A stretch of 64,000 nucleotides of DNA from an uncultured Mordavella sp. GTDB taxonomy: Bacteria > Bacillota > Clostridia > Lachnospirales > Lachnospiraceae. Of this stretch, positions 49,639 through 58,554 are shown one piece after another; positions within the stretch are counted from its first letter, which is position 1, and the number at the start of each line of letters is the position of its first letter. The stretch is from contig CABPCP010000001.1 of NCBI GenBank assembly GCA_902406105.1, positions 62,001-126,000 of the forward strand, in the 5' to 3' direction. The translations under genes and the position numbers were made by a program. The notes under the pieces were generated by a model. That model saw only the letters and a program-made list of their open reading frames with translations, had not been told where the DNA came from and searched no databases.

Positions 49639-50547
49639 ATGAGGATAAGTACATTTGGATATTCGATGAAACAAGGAGTAAAGAACATAGGAAGAAACAA
49701 GATGTTTTCCATTGCTTCCATTGCGACGATGGCTGCTTGTATTTTCTTGTTCGGGCTTTTTTATTCCATCGTACTCAATTTTAATTACATTGTAGCCAAG
49801 GCGGAAGAGAGTGTTGCGATCACCGTTTTCTTCGAGGAAGACACGACAGATGATCAGAAAGAAGAGATCGGGAATCAGCTGGAAACGGCGGATGGTGTTT
49901 TAAGCGTGACATACGTAAGCGCGGACGAAGCCTGGGAAAGCTTCCAGGAAGATTATTTCGGAGGATCAGAAGAAGCGGCGGCGGGATTCGCTAACGACAA
50001 TCCATTGGCTACTTCAGACAACTATGAAGTTTATATGGCGGACGTGTCCAAACAGGATGATGTGGTCGAGTTCGCGGAGAGCCTGGACGGCGTGCGGATG
50101 GTCAATAAATCAGATACTGTGGCAGATACGCTGACCAGTGTAAACAGGCTGGTGGGATACATATCCGCGGCGATCATCCTGATCTTGCTGGTGGTATCTG
50201 TTTTCCTGATCAGCAATACCGTTACCATGGGTGTTACGGTAAGAAGAGAAGAGATCGCGATCATGAAATATATAGGGGCCAAAGACGGGTTTGTCCGGGC
50301 GCCGTTCGTGTTCGAAGGCCTTCTGATCGGAGTCATCGGAGCGCTGATTCCGCTGGTGGCGCTGTATTTCATGTACGATAAGGCGGTACAGTATATTATG
50401 ACCAGGTTCAGTCTTTTGAACAATATTATCGATTTCCTGCCGGTTACAACTGTATATAGAACGCTTCTTCCGGTAGGCATCGCGCTGGGAGTCGGAATTG
50501 GATTCCTGGGAAGTTTCCTGACGATCAGAAAGCATTTAAGAGTATAA
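49639..50547 (+). CDS. ftsX: Cell-division protein FtsX
   Basis: A 302-residue membrane protein: N-terminal helix about 25-47 (IASIATMAACIFLFGLFYSI), a large extracytoplasmic loop (FFEEDTTDDQKEEIGNQL), then three helices near the C-terminus (GYISAAIILILLVVSVFLIS, LLIGVIGALIPLVALYFM, GIALGVGIGFLGSFLTI). This is the FtsX topology. The loop would contact the PcsB-like hydrolase encoded next. No intergenic gap to ftsE. Confidence 0.96.
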   Translation: MRISTFGYSMKQGVKNIGRNKMFSIASIATMAACIFLFGLFYSIVLNFNYIVAKAEESVAITVFFEEDTTDDQKEEIGNQLETADGVLSVTYVSADEAWESFQEDYFGGSEEAAAGFANDNPLATSDNYEVYMADVSKQDDVVEFAESLDGVRMVNKSDTVADTLTSVNRLVGYISAAIILILLVVSVFLISNTVTMGVTVRREEIAIMKYIGAKDGFVRAPFVFEGLLIGVIGALIPLVALYFMYDKAVQYIMTRFSLLNNIIDFLPVTTVYRTLLPVGIALGVGIGFLGSFLTIRKHLRV

Positions 50548-50581
50548 GTTTCAGGGGAAAATTATATAGGGGGTACATAAG

Positions 50582-51667
50582 ATGCGAGGAAAGAAGATCA
50601 TCAGTATTTTATGCGTATTGTCTCTGTGCTTTGGGATGACGTTCCAGGTACAGGCGACAGGTCTCCAAGAGAAGAGGGAGCAGCTTAACGATTTGGAGAA
50701 GGAAAAGGCCGCCGCTGAGCAGGAGAAGGCAGACCTTTCAAAACAGCTTGAGACGGTCGTGGCTGAAATGGAGACCATGAAAGGTGAGATCGAGAAGAAA
50801 GAAGCGGAGATCACCGTCAAGGAGGAAGAACTGATCCAGGCTCAGATTGATGAGAACGATCAATATGAGAGTATGAAAAAGCGGATCAAATACATGTATG
50901 AAAACGGCAGCAGCCAGTTTATCGAGGTGCTGTGCGAGGCTAAAGATATTACAGATTTTCTGAACAAGGCGGAATATATTTCAAATATTTCGGATTACGA
51001 CAGAGATATGCTCAAACAGTTCCAGGATATTGTGGCCGAGGTGGAAGCGCAGGAAAAACAGCTTCAGGCAGAATACGATGAGATGGAACAGATGCAGAAT
51101 GATCTGATCGAGAAACAAAGCTCTATTGAATCCTTGATCGATGCGAAAGATACCGAGATCGGGGAGATGTCGGATCAGCTTGCGGAATTGAAGGAAGCTG
51201 TGGCTACGGCGGAGCGGAAGCAGCAGGAGCGGGCTTCTTCTTATTCCAACAGCGCGGGGGCGTCCGTGGTGACGGGGAATGGGACTTTTACACATCCATG
51301 CCCTGGCTATACAAGAATCTCCAGCTATTTTGGATGGAGAGAGCAGCCGCTGCCGGGAGCCAGTACGAACCACAAAGGCATGGATTTTGCGGCGCCTACT
51401 GGAACGCCGATCTACGCGGCCGCGGGAGGCACGGTTACCTCAGCGGGGTACAGCGGCAATGCCGGGAATCTGATCATCATCAATCATGGAAATGGCCTGC
51501 AGACTTACTATATGCACTGCCATCAGATTTATGTCCGGGCAGGGCAGAAGGTGAGCAAGGGACAGAATATTGCGATCGTGGGTACGACAGGAAACTCGAC
51601 GGGGCCGCATCTACATTTCCAGGTAATGTCCGGCGGGACGCCTGTGAATCCACAGAATTATTTGTAG
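50582..51667 (+). CDS. Secreted M23 murein hydrolase with coiled coil (PcsB/EnvC-like)
   Basis: A 361-residue exported protein. Signal peptide to about residue 25 (ends FQVQA), a long coiled coil (about 27-220, e.g. REQLNDLEKEKAAAEQEKAD), a Ser/Ala linker and a C-terminal LytM/M23 domain with metal ligands His264 and Asp268 (HKGMD) and His345 in PHLHFQ, plus YYMHCH near 310-314. It is the hydrolase controlled by FtsEX in clostridia and streptococci-like systems, splitting septal peptidoglycan. All active-site residues are present. It lies 34 bp after ftsX. Confidence 0.95.
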   Translation: MRGKKIISILCVLSLCFGMTFQVQATGLQEKREQLNDLEKEKAAAEQEKADLSKQLETVVAEMETMKGEIEKKEAEITVKEEELIQAQIDENDQYESMKKRIKYMYENGSSQFIEVLCEAKDITDFLNKAEYISNISDYDRDMLKQFQDIVAEVEAQEKQLQAEYDEMEQMQNDLIEKQSSIESLIDAKDTEIGEMSDQLAELKEAVATAERKQQERASSYSNSAGASVVTGNGTFTHPCPGYTRISSYFGWREQPLPGASTNHKGMDFAAPTGTPIYAAAGGTVTSAGYSGNAGNLIIINHGNGLQTYYMHCHQIYVRAGQKVSKGQNIAIVGTTGNSTGPHLHFQVMSGGTPVNPQNYL

Positions 51668-51683
51668 ATAGGACTGAACAGAT

Positions 51684-52862
51684 ATGAAATATCAAAAGAG
51701 ATTTTGGCAGGGGGCGCTGTGCGGCGCCCTTGCTGTATTGCTGGGAGCAGGGCTGGTGTCCTGTGCCGGAAGATTCCCCTTTGGCGGGGGAGATACGGTC
51801 TCTGATGTGACGGAGGAAAAGCTTTCCCAGATCCAGGCGCTGATCCAGGAGGAATATCTGGGCGAAGTGGACGAAGAAGCATTGCAGACGGGATTGTGCC
51901 AAGGCTATGTAAATGCCCTGGAAGACCCTTATTCTGTATATTACGATGAAGAACAGACTACTGCTTTGATGGAATCTACTCAGGGAGAATACGGAGGGAT
52001 TGGAGTGGTCCTGACACAGAATCTGGAGACAGGGATCACAGAGGCATCCAGCGTATATGAGGATTCTCCGGCAATGGAAGCCGGGATGCAGGATGGAGAC
52101 GTGATCTATAAAGTGGACGGGGAAGATATGTCCGGTAAAGATTTGGAAGAGATCTCCGGAAGCATCAAAGGAGAAAAGGGAACCGCTGTCGAGATCACTG
52201 TCCTTCGGGGAGAAGATCAAGAGGAGATTACTCTTACGGTCACCAGGGATACTATACAGGCGGAAACTGTAGAATCCCGCATGTTGGGAGACGGCGTGGG
52301 ATATCTTGCTGTCAGTGAATTTGACGATGTGACATTTGATCAGTATCAGGGAGCCATGACAGAGCTGGAAGCAGAAGGCATGGAAGGTTTGATCGTGGAT
52401 CTGAGGGGAAATCCGGGAGGAAACCTGGATACCGTCTGCCAGATCCTGGACCTTATGCTTCCGGAGGGGTTGATCGTGTATACAGAAGATAAGGATGGCA
52501 ACCGGCAGGAGTCTACTTCGGATGGGGAGCATAAGATCGATATGCCGCTGGTAGTGTTAGTAGATGGAAACAGCGCCAGCGCGGCGGAGATTTATGCGGG
52601 AGCCATTCAGGATCATGGAATCGGCAAGATCGTGGGAACCCAGACTTATGGGAAAGGCGTGGTTCAGTCTATCTATGATCTGGGTGACGGAACCAGCTTG
52701 AAACTGACGGTGGCAGAATACTTTACGCCTAACGGAAGGAGCATTGACGGGGAAGGGATCACTCCGGATGTGGAAGTGGAATATCAGCCGGATGAAAAGA
52801 ACCCAGAGGCGGATAACCAACTGGACCGGGCAGTTGAAGTCCTGCAGGAAGAGATGAAATAG
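51684..52862 (+). CDS. C-terminal processing protease (S41), lipoprotein form
   Basis: A 392-residue protease. N-terminal lipoprotein signal with lipobox LVSC at about residue 27, PDZ domain (GIGVVLTQNLETGI to ILRGEDQEEITLTV), and S41 catalytic domain with Ser299 in NSASAAE and Lys324 in TYGKGVVQ, the Ser-Lys dyad. CtpB-like proteases cut regulators or wall hydrolases outside the membrane. Its position after ftsEX-M23 hydrolase suggests it processes or removes that hydrolase, as in other CtpA/NlpI-type control. Terminator follows. Confidence 0.94.
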   Translation: MKYQKRFWQGALCGALAVLLGAGLVSCAGRFPFGGGDTVSDVTEEKLSQIQALIQEEYLGEVDEEALQTGLCQGYVNALEDPYSVYYDEEQTTALMESTQGEYGGIGVVLTQNLETGITEASSVYEDSPAMEAGMQDGDVIYKVDGEDMSGKDLEEISGSIKGEKGTAVEITVLRGEDQEEITLTVTRDTIQAETVESRMLGDGVGYLAVSEFDDVTFDQYQGAMTELEAEGMEGLIVDLRGNPGGNLDTVCQILDLMLPEGLIVYTEDKDGNRQESTSDGEHKIDMPLVVLVDGNSASAAEIYAGAIQDHGIGKIVGTQTYGKGVVQSIYDLGDGTSLKLTVAEYFTPNGRSIDGEGITPDVEVEYQPDEKNPEADNQLDRAVEVLQEEMK

Positions 52863-52884
52863 CAAAAATATAGTGAGGGATGAA

Positions 52885-52918
52885 AAGGGAATGTCAAAAG
52901 GGGCATTCCTTTTTTTTA
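52885..52918 (+). terminator. Rho-independent terminator after Ctp protease gene
   Basis: AAAAGGGAATG pairs with CATTCCTTTT, followed by a run of T to 52917. It ends the ftsE-ftsX-M23-ctp block. Confidence 0.9.
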
Positions 52919-52989
52919 GGCCATATGATAAAATAGAAAAGAATATGGAATGATAAAATGCCCTTATTGTTGGGCGGAAAGGGAAGTAT

Positions 52990-54276
52990 ATGCGGACGAT
53001 CATTCAAAACGGATGGGTAGTGGATCCACTTTCCAGAACAGTGGAGCAATCAGATGTTCTGATCGAAAACGGCAGGATTCAAAAAATAGAAAAAGAGATC
53101 CAAGAGAAAGGCGGCAAGATCCTGAAAGCCGACGGCTGCTATGTGATGCCAGGATTTATCGATCTCCACGTGCATCTGCGGGATCCGGGACAGGAATATA
53201 AAGAAACTCTGGGAACCGGAGGAAAAGCGGCGGTAAAAGGCGGGGTAACCGCTCTCTGCGCTATGCCTAACACACGTCCCCCTATCGATGATGGGGAGAA
53301 ATACAAAGCCGTTCAAGAACGGGCAAAAGAAGAGTCGCCGGCCCGCGTCTTTCAGTTGGGGGCAGTGACCAAAGGACAAAAAGGAGAAGAGCTGGCAGAT
53401 ATTAAAGGAATGGCTGAGGCTGGCTGCGTGGGGATCAGCGAGGACGGCAAGTCTGTCATGAACGCGTCTCTCTATCGGAAGGGAATGAAGCTGGCAAAAG
53501 AGTGCGGAATGACTGTATTCGCTCATTGTGAAGATATCCATATGGTAGAAGGCGGCGTCATGAACGCTGATGAAAACGCCGGGCGGCTGGGAATGAAAGG
53601 GATCACCAATTCTGTAGAAGACGTGATCGTCGCAAGAGATATCCTGCTGGCAAAAGAGACAGGGGTAAAACTGCATCTGTGCCACTGCTCCACCGCGGAC
53701 AGCGTTAAGATGGTAGAAGAGGCTAAAAAAGCCGGCCTTCCGGTAACTGCTGAAGTGTGTCCCCATCATTTTATCCTGACCTCTGACGATATCCCTGGAG
53801 ACGACGGAAATTATAAGATGAATCCGCCATTAAGGAGCAGGGAGGATGTCGAAGAACTGCGAAGAGGGCTGAAGGAAGGGATCATGGATGTGATCGCCAC
53901 AGACCACGCCCCTCATGGCGAAGAAGAGAAGAATCAGTCTATGAAGAAGGCGCCGTTTGGGATCGTGGGATTGGAGACGTCGGCGGCTCTTACCTATACG
54001 GAACTGGTGAAAACAGGCATCTTGAGCATTGTGGATATGGCGGATAAGATGAGTTTCCAGCCGGCCAAGATCCTGGGATTGGCAGAGCAGGGAAGCGTCA
54101 CGGAAGGAAAGATCGCGGATCTTGTGATCTTTGACCCGGAAAAAGAGTATGAGATCGACCGGGAAACCTTTGTGTCTAAGGGAAAGAATACGCCGTTCCA
54201 TGGCCGAAAAGTCTGGGGAGAAGTGAAATACACCCTGGTTGGCGGCCGTGTAGTATACGAAAATGGGCAAATTTAG
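52990..54276 (+). CDS. pyrC: Dihydroorotase
   Basis: A 428-residue class I dihydroorotase, catalysing ring closure of carbamoyl aspartate in pyrimidine synthesis. Metal-binding motif DLHVHLRDPG near residue 60, NTRPPIDD, the Asp motif ATDHAPHGEEEK and C-terminal GKNTPFHGRKVWGEV. GGAAAGGGAAG precedes the ATG. First gene of a pyrC-pyrF-pyrK-pyrD operon. No PyrR-binding attenuator is apparent upstream; only a short AT-rich stretch with a GATAAAAT-like -10. Confidence 0.97.
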   Translation: MRTIIQNGWVVDPLSRTVEQSDVLIENGRIQKIEKEIQEKGGKILKADGCYVMPGFIDLHVHLRDPGQEYKETLGTGGKAAVKGGVTALCAMPNTRPPIDDGEKYKAVQERAKEESPARVFQLGAVTKGQKGEELADIKGMAEAGCVGISEDGKSVMNASLYRKGMKLAKECGMTVFAHCEDIHMVEGGVMNADENAGRLGMKGITNSVEDVIVARDILLAKETGVKLHLCHCSTADSVKMVEEAKKAGLPVTAEVCPHHFILTSDDIPGDDGNYKMNPPLRSREDVEELRRGLKEGIMDVIATDHAPHGEEEKNQSMKKAPFGIVGLETSAALTYTELVKTGILSIVDMADKMSFQPAKILGLAEQGSVTEGKIADLVIFDPEKEYEIDRETFVSKGKNTPFHGRKVWGEVKYTLVGGRVVYENGQI

Positions 54277-54307
54277 AAAGTGATAAAAAGAGCAGGAGGA
54301 AAAAGAA

Positions 54308-55237
54308 TTGATCAATCGATTAGTGGAAAATATAAAAAAGACAAATGCGCCGATCGTGGTGGGATTAGACCCGATGCTGAAATATGTGCCGGAGCGGGTG
54401 CAGAAAAAAGCGTTCGCTGAATATGGAGAGACATTAGAAGGAGCGGCTGAAGCAGTCTGGCAGTTTAATAAAGAGATCGTGGACAAGACCTGGGATCTGA
54501 TCCCGGCGGTGAAGCCGCAGATCGCTATGTATGAACAATTTGGGATCCCAGGGCTTGCGGCCTTTAAGAAGACGGTGGACTACTGCCGGGAGAAAGGGCT
54601 GGCAGTGATCGGAGACATTAAGAGAGGGGATATCGGCTCTACATCGGCGGCTTATGCCGCGGGGCACTTAGGACGTGTCAATGTGGGAAGCAAGACCTAT
54701 GTGCCCTTTGGGGAAGATTTTGTGACAGTCAATCCCTATCTTGGCTCAGACGGGGTCAATCCATTCCTGGATGTATGCAGAGAAGAGAAGAAAGGGATTT
54801 TTGTCCTTGTCAAAACGTCCAATCCATCCAGCGGAGAATTCCAGGACCAGAAGATTGACGGAAGACCGCTCTATGAGCTGGTAGGAGAGAAGGTGGCAGC
54901 CTGGGGAGAAGACCTGATGGGGAAGGATTACAGCTATGTAGGCGCTGTAGTGGGCGCTACCTATCCGGAGATGGGGAAAGTGCTGCGCAAACTCATGCCC
55001 AAAGCCTATATTCTGGTGCCGGGATACGGCGCCCAGGGCGGAAAGGGAAAAGACCTGGTACATTTCTTCAATGAGGATGGACTGGGAGCCATCATCAATT
55101 CTTCCAGAGGCATCATCGCAGCCTGGCAGCAGGAGAAATATGCTTCCTTTGGAGCGGAACATTATGGAGAGGCGGCCAGAGAAGCGGTATTGGATATGAG
55201 GAAAGATATCCAGGAAGCTCTGGAAGGCCAAAGATAG
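54308..55237 (+). CDS. pyrF: Orotidine 5'-phosphate decarboxylase (long type)
   Basis: A 309-residue PyrF of the long, type-2 branch. It begins at TTG (54308) behind AGCAGGAGGAAAAAGAA; there is no ATG in a suitable place. Motifs: PIVVGLDPMLKYVPE, the catalytic Asp-Lys-Asp cluster in GDIKRGDIGSTS, and PGYGAQGGKG. It converts OMP to UMP, the last step of the pathway. Lies 31 bp after pyrC. Confidence 0.96.
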   Translation: MINRLVENIKKTNAPIVVGLDPMLKYVPERVQKKAFAEYGETLEGAAEAVWQFNKEIVDKTWDLIPAVKPQIAMYEQFGIPGLAAFKKTVDYCREKGLAVIGDIKRGDIGSTSAAYAAGHLGRVNVGSKTYVPFGEDFVTVNPYLGSDGVNPFLDVCREEKKGIFVLVKTSNPSSGEFQDQKIDGRPLYELVGEKVAAWGEDLMGKDYSYVGAVVGATYPEMGKVLRKLMPKAYILVPGYGAQGGKGKDLVHFFNEDGLGAIINSSRGIIAAWQQEKYASFGAEHYGEAAREAVLDMRKDIQEALEGQR

Positions 55238-55272
55238 GAATAGAAGAGAAGCAAAAGCGAGGAAAAGCGGTT

Positions 55273-56049
55273 ATGAGTAAATATAAAGAACATGCCCTGG
55301 TCTGTTCCCAGGAGCAGATCGGGACAGATATCTGGAGCCTGTGGATCCAGACGGGAAATATTGCAAGAGAAGCGGGACCGGGCCAGTTTCTGTCCGTTTA
55401 TACCGGAGACGGGACCAAATTACTGCCGCGTCCCATCAGTATCTGTGAGATCGACCGGGAAAGAAACCGGATCCGCCTGGTATACCGGGTAACAGGTCCG
55501 GGTACTGGAACCGAGCAGTTCTCAAGAATGAAAGCGGGAGATATTCTTGAGGTAATGGGACCGTTGGGAAATGGATTCCCTACAGATTTCAAGGGAACGG
55601 TATTCCTGGTAGGCGGAGGCATTGGGATTCCGCCAATGCTGGAATTGGCGAAGGAGATTTCCGCAGACAAGAAAATTATCTTAGGCTACCGAGATGAGCA
55701 GTATCTGGCCGAGGAATTAAAGGCCTGCGGAGAGGTGTATATAGCTACGGAAGACGGCAGCGCGGGAACAAGAGGAAATGTGCTGGATGCCATCCGGGAA
55801 GGCGGCCTGGACGCGGACGTGATCTGCGCCTGCGGGCCTACGCCAATGCTGCGTGCTTTGAAAGAGTATGCCGCGGAAAAAAATATATTATGCTATCTTT
55901 CCTTGGAAGAGCGGATGGCCTGTGGGATCGGCGCCTGTCTGGGATGTGTCTGCCAGTCCACGGAAGTGGACGGCCACAGCAATGTCCGCAATAAGCGGGT
56001 CTGCAAAGACGGTCCGGTATTCCTGTCAACGGAGGTGGAGTTATCATGA
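55273..56049 (+). CDS. pyrK: Dihydroorotate dehydrogenase electron-transfer subunit PyrK
   Basis: A 258-residue flavin/iron-sulfur subunit. FAD-binding LLPRPISICEIDR, NAD-binding GGGIGIPPMLELAKE, and a C-terminal [2Fe-2S] cluster with cysteines in RMACGIGACLGCVC and KRVCKDGPVF. It passes electrons from PyrD to NAD. Overlaps pyrD by 4 bp, consistent with a tight PyrDK complex. Confidence 0.97.
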   Translation: MSKYKEHALVCSQEQIGTDIWSLWIQTGNIAREAGPGQFLSVYTGDGTKLLPRPISICEIDRERNRIRLVYRVTGPGTGTEQFSRMKAGDILEVMGPLGNGFPTDFKGTVFLVGGGIGIPPMLELAKEISADKKIILGYRDEQYLAEELKACGEVYIATEDGSAGTRGNVLDAIREGGLDADVICACGPTPMLRALKEYAAEKNILCYLSLEERMACGIGACLGCVCQSTEVDGHSNVRNKRVCKDGPVFLSTEVELS

Positions 56050-56948
56050 ATACAAAGGTAAAGATTGCGGGTGTGGAGCTGAAAAACCCGGTTATGACGG
56101 CCTCCGGGACTTTTGGGTCAGGCGAGGAATACAGCGAGTTTGTAGACTTGAACAAGCTGGGAGCGGTGGTGACCAAAGGAGTCGCCAATGTGCCCTGGGA
56201 GGGGAATCCAACGCCCAGGATCGCCGAGACCAGCAGCGGGATGCTCAATGCCATCGGACTGCAGAATCCGGGAGTAGATGTGTTTTGTAAAAGAGATCTG
56301 CCATTTCTGCAGAAGTTTGATACGAAGATCATTGTGAATGTCTGCGGCCATGCGCCGGAGGAGTATCTGGAAGTTGCAGAACGCTTATCGGAGGAGAAGA
56401 TCGATCTGATGGAGATCAATATTTCCTGCCCGAATGTAAACGCGGGATTTCTGGCCTTTGGACAGGATGCTTCCCATGTTGAGAAACTGACGGCGCTGAT
56501 CAAACGGATCGCCGCACATCCGGTGATCATGAAGCTGACCCCAAATGTAACAGATATTACAGAGATCGCCAAAGCGGCGGAAGCGGGAGGGGCAGACGCG
56601 GTCTCTCTGATCAATACGCTGACAGGAATGAAGATCGATGTAAACCGAAGGACATTTGCTCTGGCAAACCGGACGGGAGGATTGTCCGGCCCGGCGATCA
56701 AGCCCGTGGCCGTTCGTATGGTTTATCAGGCTGCCCGCGCGGTAAAGATCCCTGTGATCGGAATGGGGGGCATTGCCAGCACAGAAGATGCGCTGGAGTT
56801 TATCCTGGCAGGGGCCACAGCCGTAGCCGTCGGGACCGCGAATTTCAGGAATCCCCGCATAGCGGAGGAAATCGCGGATGGCATAAAAACATATATGGAA
56901 CACGCAAAAATTGACGATATCCAGGAATTGATCGGAGGTGTAAGATAA
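56046..56948 (+). CDS. pyrD: Dihydroorotate dehydrogenase B catalytic subunit
   Basis: A 300-residue class 1B DHODH. FMN-barrel motifs: NPVMTASGTFGSGEEY, the catalytic-Cys motif NISCPNVNAG, and C-terminal IGMGGIASTEDALEFILAGA. It oxidises dihydroorotate to orotate with PyrK. The gene ends with GGAGGTG, which serves as ribosome site for a tiny frame directly after the stop. Confidence 0.97.
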   Translation: MNTKVKIAGVELKNPVMTASGTFGSGEEYSEFVDLNKLGAVVTKGVANVPWEGNPTPRIAETSSGMLNAIGLQNPGVDVFCKRDLPFLQKFDTKIIVNVCGHAPEEYLEVAERLSEEKIDLMEINISCPNVNAGFLAFGQDASHVEKLTALIKRIAAHPVIMKLTPNVTDITEIAKAAEAGGADAVSLINTLTGMKIDVNRRTFALANRTGGLSGPAIKPVAVRMVYQAARAVKIPVIGMGGIASTEDALEFILAGATAVAVGTANFRNPRIAEEIADGIKTYMEHAKIDDIQELIGGVR

Positions 56949-56987
56949 ATGGCTGGATGTGGAACATGTACACAAAGAAACGGCTAA
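56949..56987 (+). CDS. Possible 12-residue micro-ORF (MAGCGTCTQRNG)
   Basis: Immediately after the pyrD stop an ATG at 56949 has GGAGGTG eight bases upstream and opens a 12-codon frame, MAGCGTCTQRNG, with a CGTC vicinal-type cysteine motif. It could be a translated leader for the DUF1538 gene, the 5' remnant of a lost gene, or chance. There is no independent support. Confidence 0.3.
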   Translation: MAGCGTCTQRNG

Positions 56988-57005
56988 AAAGAAGGGAGGA
57001 TTCTT

Positions 57006-58544
57006 CTGTTTATCGATTTTTACAGAAACAAGTTTAAAGAAAAGTTAAAGGAAGCCCTGATCGCGGTGCTTCCTACCATTGGAATCGTATTATTATTAAG
57101 TTTTACGATCGCGCCGATCCCGCCGAGCATCCTGCTTTTATTCCTTTTTGGGGCGGTACTCTTGGTGATCGGAATGATGTTTTTTACCCTGGGAGCGGAA
57201 CTGGCGATGACGCCTATTGGCGAGAAGATCGGAACAAGGATCGCTCATTCCAGGAAACTGGGCGTTGTTTTGCTGCTGTGTTTCATCCTGGGGTTCATTA
57301 TTACCATATCTGAGCCGGATCTGCAGGTTCTGGCAGAACAGGTACCGTCGGTCCCCAATCTTACATTGATCTTGGCGGTGGCTGCAGGCGTAGGATTATT
57401 TCTGATGATAGCGATGCTGCGAATGTTATTTTCCAGAACATTGCGCTCACTATTGATCTTATTCTATCTGTTGGTATTCGGGCTGGCTTTTTTCGTGCCA
57501 GATGATTTCCTTGCGGTTGCGTTTGATTCCGGAGGTGTGACCACCGGGCCAATGACGGTACCCTTTATCATGGCCCTGGGCGTTGGTTTTGCCGCGGTTC
57601 GAAGTGATAAACACGCAGAGGACGATAGTTTCGGACTGGTAGCTCTCTGCTCTATTGGACCGATTATGGCGGTTTTGATCCTGGGATTTTTGTACCGGCC
57701 GGAGGATACAGCATATACGCCGTCTGAACTTCCGGTGATCCAAGATTCTGTTGAACTTTGGAGATGTTTTGCGGAAGGACTGCCGAAATATATCATGGAG
57801 ATCGCGGTCTCTCTTCTGCCGATCGTGATATTTTTCGCTGTTTTCCAGGTGATCTCTTTGAAAATAAAGAAGAAGCCGCTCCTAAAGATCATAATCGGAA
57901 TGGTCTACACCTATATCGGACTGGTGCTTTTCCTGACGGGAGTAAATGTAGGATTCATGCCTGCCGGAAATTATCTTGGCGAGACGATCGCGGGACTTTC
58001 CTACCGCTGGATCTTGATCCCTATCGGAATGATCATTGGATTCTTTATTGTAAAAGCGGAGCCGGCGGTTTACGTGTTAAAAGAGCAGGTGGAAGAAATC
58101 ACTTCCGGGGCGATCCCTGGACAAGCAATGGCGCTGAGCCTGTCGCTTGGAGTTTCTGCCTCTATTGGCCTGGCCATGATCCGTGTGCTGACAGGGATCT
58201 CTATTTTCTGGTTTATCCTGCCAGGCTACGTCATTGCCTTATGTCTTTCCTTTTTTGTCCCGAAGATTTTTACAGCAATCGCGTTTGACTCCGGCGGTGT
58301 TGCCTCAGGTCCTATGACGGCCACGTTCCTTTTGCCTTTTGCTATGGGAGCGTGCCAGGCGGCAGGAGGAAATATTGTGCAGGATGCGTTTGGAGTTGTG
58401 GCAATGGTGGCGATGACGCCGCTGATCACCATCCAGGTCATGGGAGTGATCTACAAATACCGGTTTGCTCATGCAGAAGCGGCAGAGGCCGCGGCAGTAT
58501 CCTATCTGGATGCCTGGGCAGACGACGATATCATAGAGTTATAG
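57006..58544 (+). CDS. DUF1538 membrane protein, putative PII-regulated transporter (CTG start)
   Basis: A membrane protein of about 512 residues if translation begins at CTG 57006, which has GGGAGGA 5 bp upstream; the next usable start, GTG 57066, lacks a site and would remove the amphipathic N-terminus (FIDFYRNKFKEKLKEAL) usual in this family. About 12 helices in two DUF1538 halves, each carrying AFDSGGV-x-x-GPMT (near residues 172 and 426) and a following DxFG motif (DDSFGLVAL, QDAFGVVAM). DUF1538 proteins are thought to be transporters; substrate unknown. The next gene, 10 bp away, encodes PII-like domains, suggesting allosteric control of transport. Confidence 0.85.
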   Translation: MFIDFYRNKFKEKLKEALIAVLPTIGIVLLLSFTIAPIPPSILLLFLFGAVLLVIGMMFFTLGAELAMTPIGEKIGTRIAHSRKLGVVLLLCFILGFIITISEPDLQVLAEQVPSVPNLTLILAVAAGVGLFLMIAMLRMLFSRTLRSLLILFYLLVFGLAFFVPDDFLAVAFDSGGVTTGPMTVPFIMALGVGFAAVRSDKHAEDDSFGLVALCSIGPIMAVLILGFLYRPEDTAYTPSELPVIQDSVELWRCFAEGLPKYIMEIAVSLLPIVIFFAVFQVISLKIKKKPLLKIIIGMVYTYIGLVLFLTGVNVGFMPAGNYLGETIAGLSYRWILIPIGMIIGFFIVKAEPAVYVLKEQVEEITSGAIPGQAMALSLSLGVSASIGLAMIRVLTGISIFWFILPGYVIALCLSFFVPKIFTAIAFDSGGVASGPMTATFLLPFAMGACQAAGGNIVQDAFGVVAMVAMTPLITIQVMGVIYKYRFAHAEAAEAAAVSYLDAWADDDIIEL

Positions 58545-58554
58545 GAGGAAGGCC

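Noticed and set aside
52919..52989. PyrR attenuator before pyrC
   Set aside because: No anti-antiterminator or PyrR-loop sequence and no terminator between promoter and pyrC could be found; the leader is too short.
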